Source: Ewingella americana ATCC 33852
Lineage (GTDB): Bacteria; Pseudomonadota; Gammaproteobacteria; Enterobacterales; Enterobacteriaceae
Length of the DNA: 64,000 nt
Assembly: GCF_000735345.1 (NCBI RefSeq)
Contig: NZ_JMPJ01000052.1
Coordinates: forward strand, 17,713-81,712
Reading direction: 5' to 3'
Position numbers and translations under genes: made by a program. Of this stretch, positions 27,361 through 37,187 are shown piece by piece. Numbering within the stretch: position 1 is the first letter of the stretch; every line of letters begins with the position of its first letter. Under the pieces are notes generated by a model. It saw only the letters and a list, made by a program, of their open reading frames with translations. It was not told where the DNA came from and did no database searches.

Positions 27361-27446
27361 GCTATGACATCCAATTCTTGGGGGTGCATATTATAAGCCC
27401 GCAGAAGATGATGATGTAAAAGTTAGATCGCATAAGAAAATGCGAG
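27361..27446 (+). pseudogene. Decayed fragment of an immunity gene like 24685-25446
   Basis: The DNA here aligns with 24730-24815 (TTGGGGG-GCATATTATAA, the AGAA..TGATGAT block, then ATAAG), covering the end of the signal peptide and the first mature codons, but carries a one-base insertion that breaks the frame. It is therefore a relic of a paralogous immunity gene, not a gene. Confidence 0.6.
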
Positions 27447-27494
27447 TTGGCGATCTACTCATACCATACAAAAAATAAATATAGGTTAATATTT

Positions 27495-28133
27495 ATGAAA
27501 ATAATATGGGTATTTATTTTTATGTTTTTTAGCTCATTTTCATCAACCGCGACTCCACTTAATAAAGATAAATCACCTTCAGTGATTAGGAGTTTATCAT
27601 CAAATTCCAATACTGATATTTCAGCATCATCAAATTTTGATGCTTGCAACGTACACTTCAAAGACTATATTTATCCCGCACTGTCAGATGATGAGTATTA
27701 CAAAAAAAAATCTCCTATTTCAGAATGGTACTGCCTGTATTCTGGAGAAGCTTTTGAGGCTGGATATGATACTCAGCATACTAATGATAATGGCATTGAT
27801 GAAAGTAGCACTGACAACAAAATCATATATGATTACAAAAGCAAAGATTGGAAGTCTGTGCCAGATGATAATTACAAAAAAAAGGGGGAAGCTAACCACT
27901 TAGAGCTAATTAAAATCAAGAATAAAAACTCTCATGGATTCATGGCTACAGATAGGATGAAGAAACTCAAAGATGGCAGTAATGTTGAAGGATTTTACTT
28001 TTGTTTAATTCATAATAATAATGCACTCTGCGGCTCTGGTGAGGGCGTTAAAAGCAATGGGAAATTTATCTCCTCGCAAGATGCATTGAAGCTATTAAAT
28101 AGTATTTCCTTTGACAAAGATAAAAATCATTAA
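27495..28133 (+). CDS. Exported protein of unknown function, possible orphan immunity protein
   Basis: This 212-residue protein has a signal peptide (MKIIWVFIFMFFSSFSSTAT), a Ser-rich linker (residues 30-47) and a mature domain with four Cys (FDACNVHF, EWYCLYSGE, FYFCLIHNNNALCGSG). I start at ATG 27495 rather than the in-frame start at 27447, because the hydrophobic signal begins there. No family is recognised. It is AT-rich and lies in the immunity island. Confidence 0.55.
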   Translation: MKIIWVFIFMFFSSFSSTATPLNKDKSPSVIRSLSSNSNTDISASSNFDACNVHFKDYIYPALSDDEYYKKKSPISEWYCLYSGEAFEAGYDTQHTNDNGIDESSTDNKIIYDYKSKDWKSVPDDNYKKKGEANHLELIKIKNKNSHGFMATDRMKKLKDGSNVEGFYFCLIHNNNALCGSGEGVKSNGKFISSQDALKLLNSISFDKDKNH

Positions 28134-28183
28134 ATTAAAACAGACAATTAGCGGAAGAGAGTTACAATGAACCAACAATTATC

Positions 28184-28774
28184 ATGTTGAGAAATTTGAC
28201 CATTGGTTTTATTTTTATAATAAACCCAGCGTTTACATATGCAAATAAAATTGATTACTGCAAAACAATTGAATTCTCAGCAGGAGTTTTCAATAAAATG
28301 GAAATACAAAAGTCATCCGAGAAAAATGGTTGTCGAGAAAAGCCAGTGCCAATATTTTACAATGGCTTTAAAGACTATTTTTATCTTTCTAAGGAGGCTT
28401 ATCCAACCGGAGGCATAAGCTACATAACTTGGGATGATGCGAAAAATAAATATGGTTACGATCAAAAAGAACTCAATACGACAATCGACAAGGTCATAAA
28501 AGAAAACACGAACTTTAGTTATTTGAAAAGTTTAAAATATCACGTCAACATCGAAACCTTCCCCAGAAAAAACGGAGCACTAGTTATTTCTGACGTTATA
28601 TTCTTAGATAAGAAAAACGCACCGATTAGCCTTATAAAAACATTGTTTTTTTACTCTCAGGATAATTATGCTGCTACTTATTACTCTGGAGTAGTACAAT
28701 ATTCTGATGTAAAGAGAATTGACTATCTGATTAAGGTCACAGATTTATTCAATACCATGGAGATAAACTGGTAA
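28184..28774 (+). CDS. Exported protein of unknown function
   Basis: This 196-residue protein has a signal peptide (about residues 1-20, FTYA before the cut), two Cys near the mature N-terminus and a beta-rich body. An upstream ATG at 28167 has the better ribosome site (GGAAGAGA) but reads only seven codons and is in another frame, so the original N-terminus may have been altered by a small indel. Function unknown; position suggests immunity cargo. Confidence 0.5.
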   Translation: MLRNLTIGFIFIINPAFTYANKIDYCKTIEFSAGVFNKMEIQKSSEKNGCREKPVPIFYNGFKDYFYLSKEAYPTGGISYITWDDAKNKYGYDQKELNTTIDKVIKENTNFSYLKSLKYHVNIETFPRKNGALVISDVIFLDKKNAPISLIKTLFFYSQDNYAATYYSGVVQYSDVKRIDYLIKVTDLFNTMEINW

Positions 28775-29075
28775 TTATTTAATTAAGTCAGTCTTCAACT
28801 TTCTGAAAAGCAAGATGCATCACGCTACTGAAATACTATTTTTATCATGCAGTCAGGGAAGTCAATTTTATTTATTCTTGATATTTCGACACCCCTCATA
28901 TCGGAAAAATTAATCTCACACACCAGCATGTAATCACAACACCAACGCAAGCAGTTTCATAGTCAATCCTGTGAAATATAGTGGAGTAATTAAAAATTTA
29001 AAAAAACACTAATAAAAAACAACATTAAATCACCCCATAATTACAATCCCTAAAAAATTATCAATAAGGAGTAAA
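28775..29075. other. AT-rich intergenic stretch without recognised features
   Basis: About 300 bp separate two exported-protein genes. I see no open frame, repeat or terminator with support here, apart from the AAGGAG ribosome site of the next gene at its right end. Confidence 0.6.
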
Positions 29076-29615
29076 ATGAACAAGCTAATATTTCTTATTT
29101 CTTTTGTGATATCCTCTTCAGCTCACTCTGCTACGGGAATATACAAAATCGTATGGATGGATATGAATGGCAAACATGACATAACATTAACGGTTATGGA
29201 TGGTGGTTTTGATAGGGAATCATCCGCTGTCATTCTTCATGGTGAAGGAAAATTAAATAACAAGCAAGAATGGGTAATTAATGACAGCGTAAAAAACTGT
29301 ACTGAAGATTCCGATATATCTATATATCCTAATTCATTCGAGCTCTTGGATTTATTAAAAAAAGATGATTATTACATCCTTTTTTCCTACAGAATAAGTT
29401 GTAGTGGAGGCATTTCCCCTGGGATTGTTAAATATTTCGCATATCGAAATGGTATAAAATACTCACTACGGGGGGAGGAGCATATCATCATGGGAAGTGA
29501 TAGTTTTGGTGGGGAGGTATCTCCAGTACCAGACTTTAACCTCAAAAATAACAAACCCCTTCTGGAGTACATGCTTAAAAAATGGCCCTCCGTTTCGACC
29601 ACTAGAATTAATTAG
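29076..29615 (+). CDS. Exported protein of unknown function, possible orphan immunity protein
   Basis: This 179-residue protein has a clear signal peptide (MNKLIFLISFVISSSAHS, cut before ATG) and two Cys (VKNCTED, RISCSGG). An AAGGAG ribosome site precedes the ATG. The mature domain is beta-rich and not recognised. It is the last gene of the first cargo island. The next 230 bp hold no supported feature. Confidence 0.55.
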   Translation: MNKLIFLISFVISSSAHSATGIYKIVWMDMNGKHDITLTVMDGGFDRESSAVILHGEGKLNNKQEWVINDSVKNCTEDSDISIYPNSFELLDLLKKDDYYILFSYRISCSGGISPGIVKYFAYRNGIKYSLRGEEHIIMGSDSFGGEVSPVPDFNLKNNKPLLEYMLKKWPSVSTTRIN

Positions 29616-29846
29616 CTTTTCAAAAACTGATTAAACCATATGAATCCACCTCTTATTGAATCATGGACTAAAAGACTCTGGCATTATAAATAAAGTAAAA
29701 TAAATTATGTTATTTATGACATATTCAAACCGGAATGACTTAGGAATATTTAATTTAAGAAAAGCTTGTCATAAGTCATTAGCATATTTTCATCTGTGCG
29801 GACACTGACAATTTAACTCTCCATAATTTATATTCGAGCCCAAAAA

Positions 29847-31079
29847 ATGCCAGTAAACCTAAATAACATGCCAGCCCCCTATATACGCCCTACTCCGCCC
29901 AGGCTATTGCGCTGGTTAGCCGCGTTGGTATGTCTTGTCGCGACAGGCATATTACTGATGCGCTTATTAGGGAAATTAGTCAGTGAGAACACTTTCTGGT
30001 GGTTTGCCATTGGTATTCCGGCCATGGTTTGGCTGGTATTGATGGGAATCCGAATGGCTGTTTATATGATGCAGCAGATTCAGGCTAATGCTTGGGACAA
30101 GCGCCGTGAACAGGTGATTTTGCAGGAAGTACGGCGTGGACGCCGTGCGTTGCAAATTCTGGCAGCGACTTTCAGCACAGCTCATCTGGCAAATGCTGAA
30201 TTCACCGACTGTACTGAAGCTATGCTGCGCAATCAGGATATGTTAAACCCGCAAATTAGCTGGAAAAAAGAAAGTACTGTCCGCCACAGTAGATTGCCGA
30301 CTACCGAAGTTCTTGAGCCTCAAGATCGCATTGCCGCTGCCTTTGCTGAGCTGCTGGAAAGTTTCGCCGATACATTCAGCTTTATAAGCCCAGATAAGCC
30401 TATCGCCATTTTGCTCGAGTCATCCTCGTCAATACCTGCTGCACAGGTGAAAGAGAGCTGGCAAAAGGCATGGGAAAAGCGCGCCTTTCAGCACCCTACT
30501 CACTTTATTCAGGGGAGCGGGCTTGGGGTGATCGACAACTGGCTTGATAACCATATCAAAGATGAAGATTTGCTTTTGGTTGTCGCCTTGCATATCGCGC
30601 CTGATATAACCCTGTTTAGCGCAGAAGCCGTGGCCGGGCTATTACTCGGCAACCGTCTGACTCAAAAGGATTTGTTACCCATTGCTCTGCTCCATCGGCC
30701 AGAACTTTCGGAGCCGGATGATGAAATGTTACGCGCCAGAGCTTTGCAGGCTGCGGACTGGGTGCCAATGAGCATCGATAGAGTGCAACACCTGTGGTTA
30801 ACAGGGATATCGGCTAAAAGCGATGCCTACAGAGCGATCCTAAAAGTCAAAACTGCGCTGCCTTTTACCGGTCTTGAGCAACAAAGTGACATGCACCATA
30901 TAGACAGTTTCCTTGGCGATACGGCACTCGCAGCCCCTTGGCTAGCCATTGCCGTTGCTGCCAAGTCGATGAGTTATTCCCCAGCACCACATTTTATTTT
31001 TAACGGCGAACAAGGCAGCGAAAGTGTCTGGAGTTGTGCCGTCTCTCCCAATGCTTCTCACAAGGAGAACATAACGTGA
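29847..31079 (+). CDS. T6SS-associated inner-membrane protein upstream of TssM
   Basis: This 410-residue protein has two N-terminal transmembrane helices (about residues 22-44 and 49-74) and a cytoplasmic C-terminal region without a motif I can name. GC returns to the core level here, marking the end of the AT-rich island. It overlaps tssM by four bases (GTGA), so the two are made together. Proteins in this position occur in related enterobacterial T6SS loci, but I know of no assigned function. The start is uncertain: the ATG at 29868 is also possible and neither has a good ribosome site. Confidence 0.65.
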   Translation: MPVNLNNMPAPYIRPTPPRLLRWLAALVCLVATGILLMRLLGKLVSENTFWWFAIGIPAMVWLVLMGIRMAVYMMQQIQANAWDKRREQVILQEVRRGRRALQILAATFSTAHLANAEFTDCTEAMLRNQDMLNPQISWKKESTVRHSRLPTTEVLEPQDRIAAAFAELLESFADTFSFISPDKPIAILLESSSSIPAAQVKESWQKAWEKRAFQHPTHFIQGSGLGVIDNWLDNHIKDEDLLLVVALHIAPDITLFSAEAVAGLLLGNRLTQKDLLPIALLHRPELSEPDDEMLRARALQAADWVPMSIDRVQHLWLTGISAKSDAYRAILKVKTALPFTGLEQQSDMHHIDSFLGDTALAAPWLAIAVAAKSMSYSPAPHFIFNGEQGSESVWSCAVSPNASHKENIT

Positions 31080-34000
31080 AGCGCATTGCCTTACCGATTA
31101 AAAAACCAGAAGTCTGGTTCTGGATTATTGCCTTGGTATTTTTACTCACCGGGGCGCTACTTTGTTGGCTAGTCTGGCAGCATCCAGAACAGGTGGGGTT
31201 AATGCCAAACACGCCGCAGCAAGATCGCTGGCTGACGGGGCTGATGGTCGGAACTGGCGTGCTCGCCTGCTGCGCGTTGTTAACCTATGCCGGTACGCGC
31301 CTTTCGGGTAAAAAGCACTTTGATGAAATTCGCCAACAAGCCCAAGGGGATGATATTCCCAAGCCTGAAAAAGTAGAAAAAGATAAATCTCAGAACGAAA
31401 TGGTGCTTCTCAAACGCCATCTACGTCTTCGCTATGGCCTGTTCTGGCGCAATAAAGTTCGTTTGCTGATGGTGATGGGCGAAACCGAACAGGTTGCCGC
31501 GCTGGCGCCTACTCTGGCAACTCAGGGCTGGCTTGAAGGTCAGCGCACGTTGCTCATTTTTGGTGGCAGCCTGCATGAAGAAGGCGATCACTCGCGTCTG
31601 GCTGAGTGGCGAAAGCTGCGCCGCACTCGGCCGCTGGACGGTATTGTCTGGGCGCTGGCTGATGGGCAAAGCCGAAACGCTAAGTGGGTTGATGATGGCC
31701 TGCGCTCTCTCGAGAAAATCGGCGATACGCTACGCTATCAACCTGCGGTTTATCTCTGGCAGGTTATTGCTGGCGAAACTGAGGGTCTCGCACGTGCGGA
31801 ACAATCTATAGGGGCCATTTTCCCTGCAAAAATGTCGCCTAAGTCGATTGAGTCTCAGCTTAAATCTCTAACGCCGCGGCTACGCGAACAAGGACTACAG
31901 CAGGTCTTTGTCGAGCAACAACATGACTTTCTGCTGCGCTTCGCACAATCACTGGAGAGCGGTACCGCCGCGTATTGGGGGAAAATTCTCACCCCGTGGC
32001 TCGCCAATTACGCCAAACGCATTCCTTTACGCGGCTTGATGTTCAGCCAACCGATATCACCAGCGGTCCCCGTCGGCGTCCATGATAATACCTGGTCGAC
32101 CTCCGTGACTTGGCAAGGCGTTTTGGAAGATTGCCGAGCAGCGCGCGGTCAGCGCGTGGGCCTGCCTTGGGAGCAAACCCTATGTTACGGCCTGCTGGCA
32201 CTGATTATGCTTTGGGGCGCGGGAAGCCTCATGTCGTTCGCAGTCAACCGCCACCAGATGGTCTCAGCCAGCGAACTGGCGCAGAATCTGGCGAAGCCGC
32301 TTCCAGTGTCTGATGCGCAACTGATTGCCCTGCAAGCCCTGCGTAACGATATCGGACGTTTACAAACTCGTATTGAGCACGGTGCTCCTTGGTATCAGCG
32401 TTTTGGCTTAGATCAAAATGCGGCACTGCTTGATGCCCTACTCCCTTGGTATCGTCAGGCGAATAATCGCCTGATACGCGATGCCGCTGCGTACAGCTTG
32501 CAGCAGAAACTGAGCATTCTAGCCAACCTCCCGGCGAACAGCCCGAAGCGCGCTGCGCTGGCGAAATCAGGCTACGACCAGTTAAAAGCCTATTTAATGA
32601 TGGCAAGACCAGAAAAAGCCGAAGGCCAGTTTTACGCGCAGGTGATGAAATCCACCGAGCCGCGTCGCACGGGGGTATCCGCAGGTCTATGGCAGAGCCT
32701 GGCGCCTGATTTATGGCAGTTTTATGCTTCTAACCTGCCGACTCAGCCAAGTTGGAAAATCAACGCCGATAGCAGTCTGGTCACTCAGGCGCGTCAGGTG
32801 CTGCTGGGGGAAATTGGTCAGCGCAATGCCGAAAGCACTTTATACGAAAATATGCTGCTGTCGGTACGCCGCAACTATGCGGATATGACGCTGACCGATA
32901 TGGCGGGCGACACCGACGCCCAGCGCCTGTTCCACAGCGATGAAAGCGTGCCGGGTATGTTCACTCGCAAAGCGTGGGATGAGCAAATCCAGCAGGCAAT
33001 AGATAAAGCCGTGGCGTCGCGCCGTGAAGAGATTGACTGGGTGCTGAGTGACAACCGTCGGCCAGTTGCTGATGAGATCTCACCTGAAGCCTTGAAAAAA
33101 CGCCTGACAGAACGCTATTTCACAGACTTTGCGGGGAGCTGGTTGAACTTCCTCAACAGCCTTCATTGGAACGAAGCTCATAATTTATCTGACGTTATCG
33201 ACCAGCTCACCCTAATGAGTGATGTGCGCCAGTCGCCATTGATTGCATTGATGAACACGCTGGCGTGGCAGGGGCAGACCGGGCAAAAAGATCAGGCCTT
33301 GTCGGACTCTCTGGTGAAATCGGCGAAAGCCTTGATCAATAAAGACGCGCAGCCAGCCATCGACCAGCAGGCCCATGGCCCGGTTGGGCCTCTGGATGAA
33401 ACCTTTGGTCCCCTGCTCGCCCTGATGGGTAAAGGCAGTGCGCAAAATATGATGCCTTCCGACAGCTCGCTCAGCCTGCAAACATTGCTGACCCGCGTGA
33501 CTCGCGTCCGCCTTAAACTTCAGCAGGTTGCCAATGCTTCTGACCCGCAGGAGATGACGCAGGTGCTGGCGCAGACGGTATTCCAAGGCAAAAGCGTCGA
33601 TCTGACCGACACCCAAGAGTATGGCAGCCTAATCGCCGCCAGTTTGGGAGAGGAATGGAGCGGTTTTGGGCAGTCGATGTTTGTTCAGCCTTTGACTCAG
33701 GCTTGGGAAACGGTGCTGCAGCCCTCTTCCGCCAGCCTCAACGATCAGTGGAAAAACGCCATTGTCGCTAACTGGAAATCGGCGTTTGACGGGCGTTACC
33801 CTTTCGCCATCAGTAAGAGTGATGCGTCGCTGCCGATGTTGGCCGAATTTATTCGCAAAGACAGTGGCCGTATCGACAGCTTCCTGACCCGCGAACTGAG
33901 CGGCGTGCTGCACAAAGAAGGCACGCGCTGGGTGCCGGATAGAGTCAACAGTCAGGGGCTGACCTTTAATCCGGCATTTCTTGAAGCGATTAATCAACTC

Positions 34001-34492
34001 AGCCAGATTTCCGACATCCTGTTTACTGATGGCAGTCAGGGAATGCGCTTCGAGCTGCTCGCCCGCCCGGTGCCTAATGTGGTGGAGACCAACCTGTCGA
34101 TTGATGGCCAAAAGCTCACCTATTTCAACCAAATGGAGAGTTGGCAGAGCTTCCGCTGGCCTGGCGATACCTACAAACCGGGCACCATGCTGACTTGGAC
34201 CAGCGTGAATGCCGGTGCCCGTTTATACGGCGATTATCAGGGAACCTGGGGATTGATTCGTTGGTTGGAACAGGCAAAACAGCAAAAGCTGGATGAGGGG
34301 CGCTATCAGCTCACCTTCACAACTACCGACAAACAGCCGCTCCAGTGGATATTGCGCACCGAGCTTGGCAAAGGCCCGCTGGGCCTATTGCAGCTGCGCA
34401 ACTTCACGCTGCCGACGAAAATATTCCTGACGTCAGAGACGCAAGCTACTACTGAAAAGCCCTTTGACGCCGATGCAATAGCCCAAGAGTGA
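31076..34492 (+). CDS. tssM: TssM (IcmF/VasK), T6SS inner-membrane channel protein
   Basis: This 1138-residue TssM has two N-terminal transmembrane helices (about residues 14-34 and 58-78), a cytoplasmic domain, a third helix near residue 370-395, and a large periplasmic part that ends in a beta-rich domain contacting TssJ. The GTG at 31076 follows AAGGAG and fits the family start; an earlier in-frame start lies inside the previous gene. The usual IcmF Walker A loop (GxxGxGKT) is absent; that position reads VRLLMVMGETEQVAAL. So this TssM probably does not bind nucleotide there. Confidence 0.93.
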   Translation: MKRIALPIKKPEVWFWIIALVFLLTGALLCWLVWQHPEQVGLMPNTPQQDRWLTGLMVGTGVLACCALLTYAGTRLSGKKHFDEIRQQAQGDDIPKPEKVEKDKSQNEMVLLKRHLRLRYGLFWRNKVRLLMVMGETEQVAALAPTLATQGWLEGQRTLLIFGGSLHEEGDHSRLAEWRKLRRTRPLDGIVWALADGQSRNAKWVDDGLRSLEKIGDTLRYQPAVYLWQVIAGETEGLARAEQSIGAIFPAKMSPKSIESQLKSLTPRLREQGLQQVFVEQQHDFLLRFAQSLESGTAAYWGKILTPWLANYAKRIPLRGLMFSQPISPAVPVGVHDNTWSTSVTWQGVLEDCRAARGQRVGLPWEQTLCYGLLALIMLWGAGSLMSFAVNRHQMVSASELAQNLAKPLPVSDAQLIALQALRNDIGRLQTRIEHGAPWYQRFGLDQNAALLDALLPWYRQANNRLIRDAAAYSLQQKLSILANLPANSPKRAALAKSGYDQLKAYLMMARPEKAEGQFYAQVMKSTEPRRTGVSAGLWQSLAPDLWQFYASNLPTQPSWKINADSSLVTQARQVLLGEIGQRNAESTLYENMLLSVRRNYADMTLTDMAGDTDAQRLFHSDESVPGMFTRKAWDEQIQQAIDKAVASRREEIDWVLSDNRRPVADEISPEALKKRLTERYFTDFAGSWLNFLNSLHWNEAHNLSDVIDQLTLMSDVRQSPLIALMNTLAWQGQTGQKDQALSDSLVKSAKALINKDAQPAIDQQAHGPVGPLDETFGPLLALMGKGSAQNMMPSDSSLSLQTLLTRVTRVRLKLQQVANASDPQEMTQVLAQTVFQGKSVDLTDTQEYGSLIAASLGEEWSGFGQSMFVQPLTQAWETVLQPSSASLNDQWKNAIVANWKSAFDGRYPFAISKSDASLPMLAEFIRKDSGRIDSFLTRELSGVLHKEGTRWVPDRVNSQGLTFNPAFLEAINQLSQISDILFTDGSQGMRFELLARPVPNVVETNLSIDGQKLTYFNQMESWQSFRWPGDTYKPGTMLTWTSVNAGARLYGDYQGTWGLIRWLEQAKQQKLDEGRYQLTFTTTDKQPLQWILRTELGKGPLGLLQLRNFTLPTKIFLTSETQATTEKPFDADAIAQE

Positions 34493-34530
34493 TATCCATT
34501 CCTCTCGCATAAAATTCAACAGGACCCGTA

Positions 34531-36126
34531 ATGACCACATTAATCACGCTGCAAGAGGCTTGCAGCGCCGAGTCTTCATCACTCTTGCAATTGGCAACTG
34601 AGCAGGCGGCACTTTGGAATAACTGGTTAAAACCGATCTCAGCGGATCTTCCAGCCGGTGAAGATCCGGGCTACGACGACGACTTTCAGCAAATGCGCGA
34701 AGAGGTAAATAAGCTCTCGGGGGCCAATACCACGCTTATCTGCGAATTGTCGGAGAAATTGCTTAACGCCAGTTGCAAGGATGTGCGGGTCGCCACCTAT
34801 TACATCTGGGCGCGGCTGCATCGCGATGGCGAAGCGGGCTTTGCCGACGGCCTATCCCTATTAGCAGCACTTATCGGGGATTTTGGTGAGATGCTGCACC
34901 CGCAGCGCGCCACCAGCAGAAAAACGGCGCTCGAATGGCTTGCAGGCTCGCGCATGCTGGACAGCCTTTCACTCTATCCAGAAGTCGATAAAGCCGATTT
35001 TTCCCGCATCGTGGCGGCCCTGACACTTCTCGAACAAGGCGTAAGCACATGGCCTGAAGCGAGTCGCCCACAGCTCGGCGCGCTCTACGCCGTGTTGGAA
35101 AATCGCCTCGCGCAGTCTGGCGGGATGCATGCCGTGGTGCCGCAAAATAGCGGCTCTTCAAGCCCTTCGGCGGAATCCACCAGCGCGTCTCCCTCACTGC
35201 GACCAGTGCAGTCCGGCCGCGACCTACTGGATCAGGCAAAGACGCTGGCAAAATACCTGCGCGACCAGCCTCAGGGGTGGCTCTCGGGTCATCATCTGAT
35301 CAAGAGCGTGCGTTGGGATACGGTTCATGAACTTCCTCCGCTGGATGCCAGTGGCCGTACTCGCTTACTGCCGCCGCGCCCGGAGTATCGCGCACAGCTC
35401 AAGCGTCTCTATCTTCAACAGAGCTGGATAGAACTGCTGGAACAGGCAGAGTCGATGTTTGCCGAAGGCGTTAACCACTTTTGGCTCGACGTGCAGTGGT
35501 ATCTGCATCAGGCGCTCAGCAAGGCGGGGGCTCCCTTCGACAGCTGGACCAGCTGTATTACTCAGGATTTGCGCCTGCTGCTGACCCGTCTCACCGGATT
35601 GGAAAGCCTTTGCTGGAGCGACGGCACGCCCTTCGCGGATGAAGTCACACAAGACTGGATTAATCAACAGGTGCTGGAATCGGTCACTGGCTGGGGCAAT
35701 GAACCCGCCGCTGCCGTCACCTCCGGCGAGGACGATATTCTTCAGCTTGAAAGCGAAGCGCTAGCGCAGGCCGACAGTGACGGCGTTGAAACCGCGATCC
35801 TCTGGTTGCAAGCACGTCCGGGAGTCACTACCCCGCGCCATCAATGGTTGTTACGACTGGTGATGGCCCGCGTCGCCGAGCAATATGGCAAGAACGACAT
35901 GGCACTCCACCTGCTTGCGGATCTGGATAGCGGCGGCTCGTCCCTCACCCTCAACCACTGGGAGCCGGGATTGGTTTTTGAAGTCAAAGCCCGACGCCTC
36001 AAGTTACTGCGTATGAAGGCGCAGCGCAGTGACAGCGACAAAGTTCGCCTGCACAGCGATATGGAAACCTTGCTCAGCGGGCTAATAGCGCTCGACCCGG
36101 CAAGGGCTGCGGTGTTGTGTGGTTAA
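34531..36126 (+). CDS. tssA: TssA, T6SS cap/priming protein with ImpA-N domain
   Basis: This 531-residue protein has an N-terminal ImpA-N domain (WLKPISADLPAGEDPGYDDDFQQ) and a long helical C-terminal region (RPEYRAQLKRLYLQQSWIELLEQAE) as in TssA/VasJ proteins. TssA primes and coordinates tube and sheath polymerisation from the baseplate. A Ser-rich linker lies near residues 205-225. A second ImpA-N protein, with a membrane helix, ends the locus at 42771-44135. Confidence 0.88.
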   Translation: MTTLITLQEACSAESSSLLQLATEQAALWNNWLKPISADLPAGEDPGYDDDFQQMREEVNKLSGANTTLICELSEKLLNASCKDVRVATYYIWARLHRDGEAGFADGLSLLAALIGDFGEMLHPQRATSRKTALEWLAGSRMLDSLSLYPEVDKADFSRIVAALTLLEQGVSTWPEASRPQLGALYAVLENRLAQSGGMHAVVPQNSGSSSPSAESTSASPSLRPVQSGRDLLDQAKTLAKYLRDQPQGWLSGHHLIKSVRWDTVHELPPLDASGRTRLLPPRPEYRAQLKRLYLQQSWIELLEQAESMFAEGVNHFWLDVQWYLHQALSKAGAPFDSWTSCITQDLRLLLTRLTGLESLCWSDGTPFADEVTQDWINQQVLESVTGWGNEPAAAVTSGEDDILQLESEALAQADSDGVETAILWLQARPGVTTPRHQWLLRLVMARVAEQYGKNDMALHLLADLDSGGSSLTLNHWEPGLVFEVKARRLKLLRMKAQRSDSDKVRLHSDMETLLSGLIALDPARAAVLCG

Positions 36127-36146
36127 CACTTAATAAGGGATTATTT

Positions 36147-37181
36147 ATGGCAAAGGGTTATTACTTGGTGGTGGAAGATGAAACCACCTGTGGCGGTATC
36201 ATCATTGAAGGTGATACAACCCACACACTGTTCGGCAGAGCCGTGGCTCGCGAGGAAGATCGCGTAACCTGCGGCAAACACCCCGGCACTTACTATATTA
36301 TCGGCCATATTCCCGGCGATAAGATCCACGGCCGAAATTTCGCCGGCACCCTTCACAGCAAAAGCAGCTGCCCTTGCGAAGCAGAGTTTATTCCGTCAAT
36401 GGTGGATGATACGTATGATTTAACTCCTTCTGATTACTCTAAACCAAGTACTCAAACAGACGAATCCGCCGACAACAATAACCAAGCTAACTCGCCAAAA
36501 AATCAAATAATCTGTACGCACACAGATGGCGCCTTAGTTGTTGCCGAGTATATTGTTAATGAAATTAAAAAGAATGTAAAAAGTCAGACTGCGGAACAGA
36601 TTAGGTTTCTTATAGACAAAGAAACTTATAACGAAAGTATGAAAGAATGGGAAAATAGTCCTTGGTATAATAAATTAAACCCACCACCGCAACTTTCAAC
36701 GGTGACTGCGATGGCAATTTGGTTTCAAGCAGTAAAAACAGGATCCATCTGGGATCACAAGCATTTAATAAAATCTAAATTTGGTAGAATAGCTGTAGAG
36801 CGTCAATTAAAAAGTCGCCAAATCTCAAGGAGCCATTATCACAAATACAAAAATCACGATTACTTTTATGATGTCTGGTCTAATATACATTATGGTTATG
36901 TAGGTTTAAGCACTGGGTTTTCAGTTGAAACTTTACTTGCAGGCTCAAACATGGAACAAATTAGAACCAGCATTGATTCGGAAAAAGATCCAATTGACGA
37001 TATTGTTTGCGTAAACATAGGATTTAACTTGTATTATAAATACGGTAGGTATGCAAGGGACTTAACCTCTATAGACATTCTAGATGCACTAGAAAATGAA
37101 CCAGACATTAACTTGAAACAATCGAGACAAGACCATTTGTGTTTGAGTGTAAAAAAAAACAAACTATACTGTTTAGAGTGA
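36147..37181 (+). CDS. PAAR-domain T6SS effector with type-44-like polymorphic toxin C-terminus
   Basis: This 344-residue protein joins a PAAR-like spike-tip domain (residues 1 to about 90; GDTTHTLFGRAVAREEDRVTCG, FAGTLHSKSSCPCEAEF) to a C-terminal toxin from about residue 195. The toxin has GSIWDHKHLIKSKFG, YDVWSNIHYGYVGLSTGFS and DPIDDIVCVNIG, a spacing that resembles polymorphic toxin type 44 (Ntox44). GC drops sharply after the PAAR domain. ATG 36147 follows AAGGGA; the upstream in-frame start is in tssA. The toxin activity is not known from the sequence. A membrane-anchored partner follows six bases after the stop. Confidence 0.75.
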   Translation: MAKGYYLVVEDETTCGGIIIEGDTTHTLFGRAVAREEDRVTCGKHPGTYYIIGHIPGDKIHGRNFAGTLHSKSSCPCEAEFIPSMVDDTYDLTPSDYSKPSTQTDESADNNNQANSPKNQIICTHTDGALVVAEYIVNEIKKNVKSQTAEQIRFLIDKETYNESMKEWENSPWYNKLNPPPQLSTVTAMAIWFQAVKTGSIWDHKHLIKSKFGRIAVERQLKSRQISRSHYHKYKNHDYFYDVWSNIHYGYVGLSTGFSVETLLAGSNMEQIRTSIDSEKDPIDDIVCVNIGFNLYYKYGRYARDLTSIDILDALENEPDINLKQSRQDHLCLSVKKNKLYCLE

Positions 37182-37187
37182 AAATTA

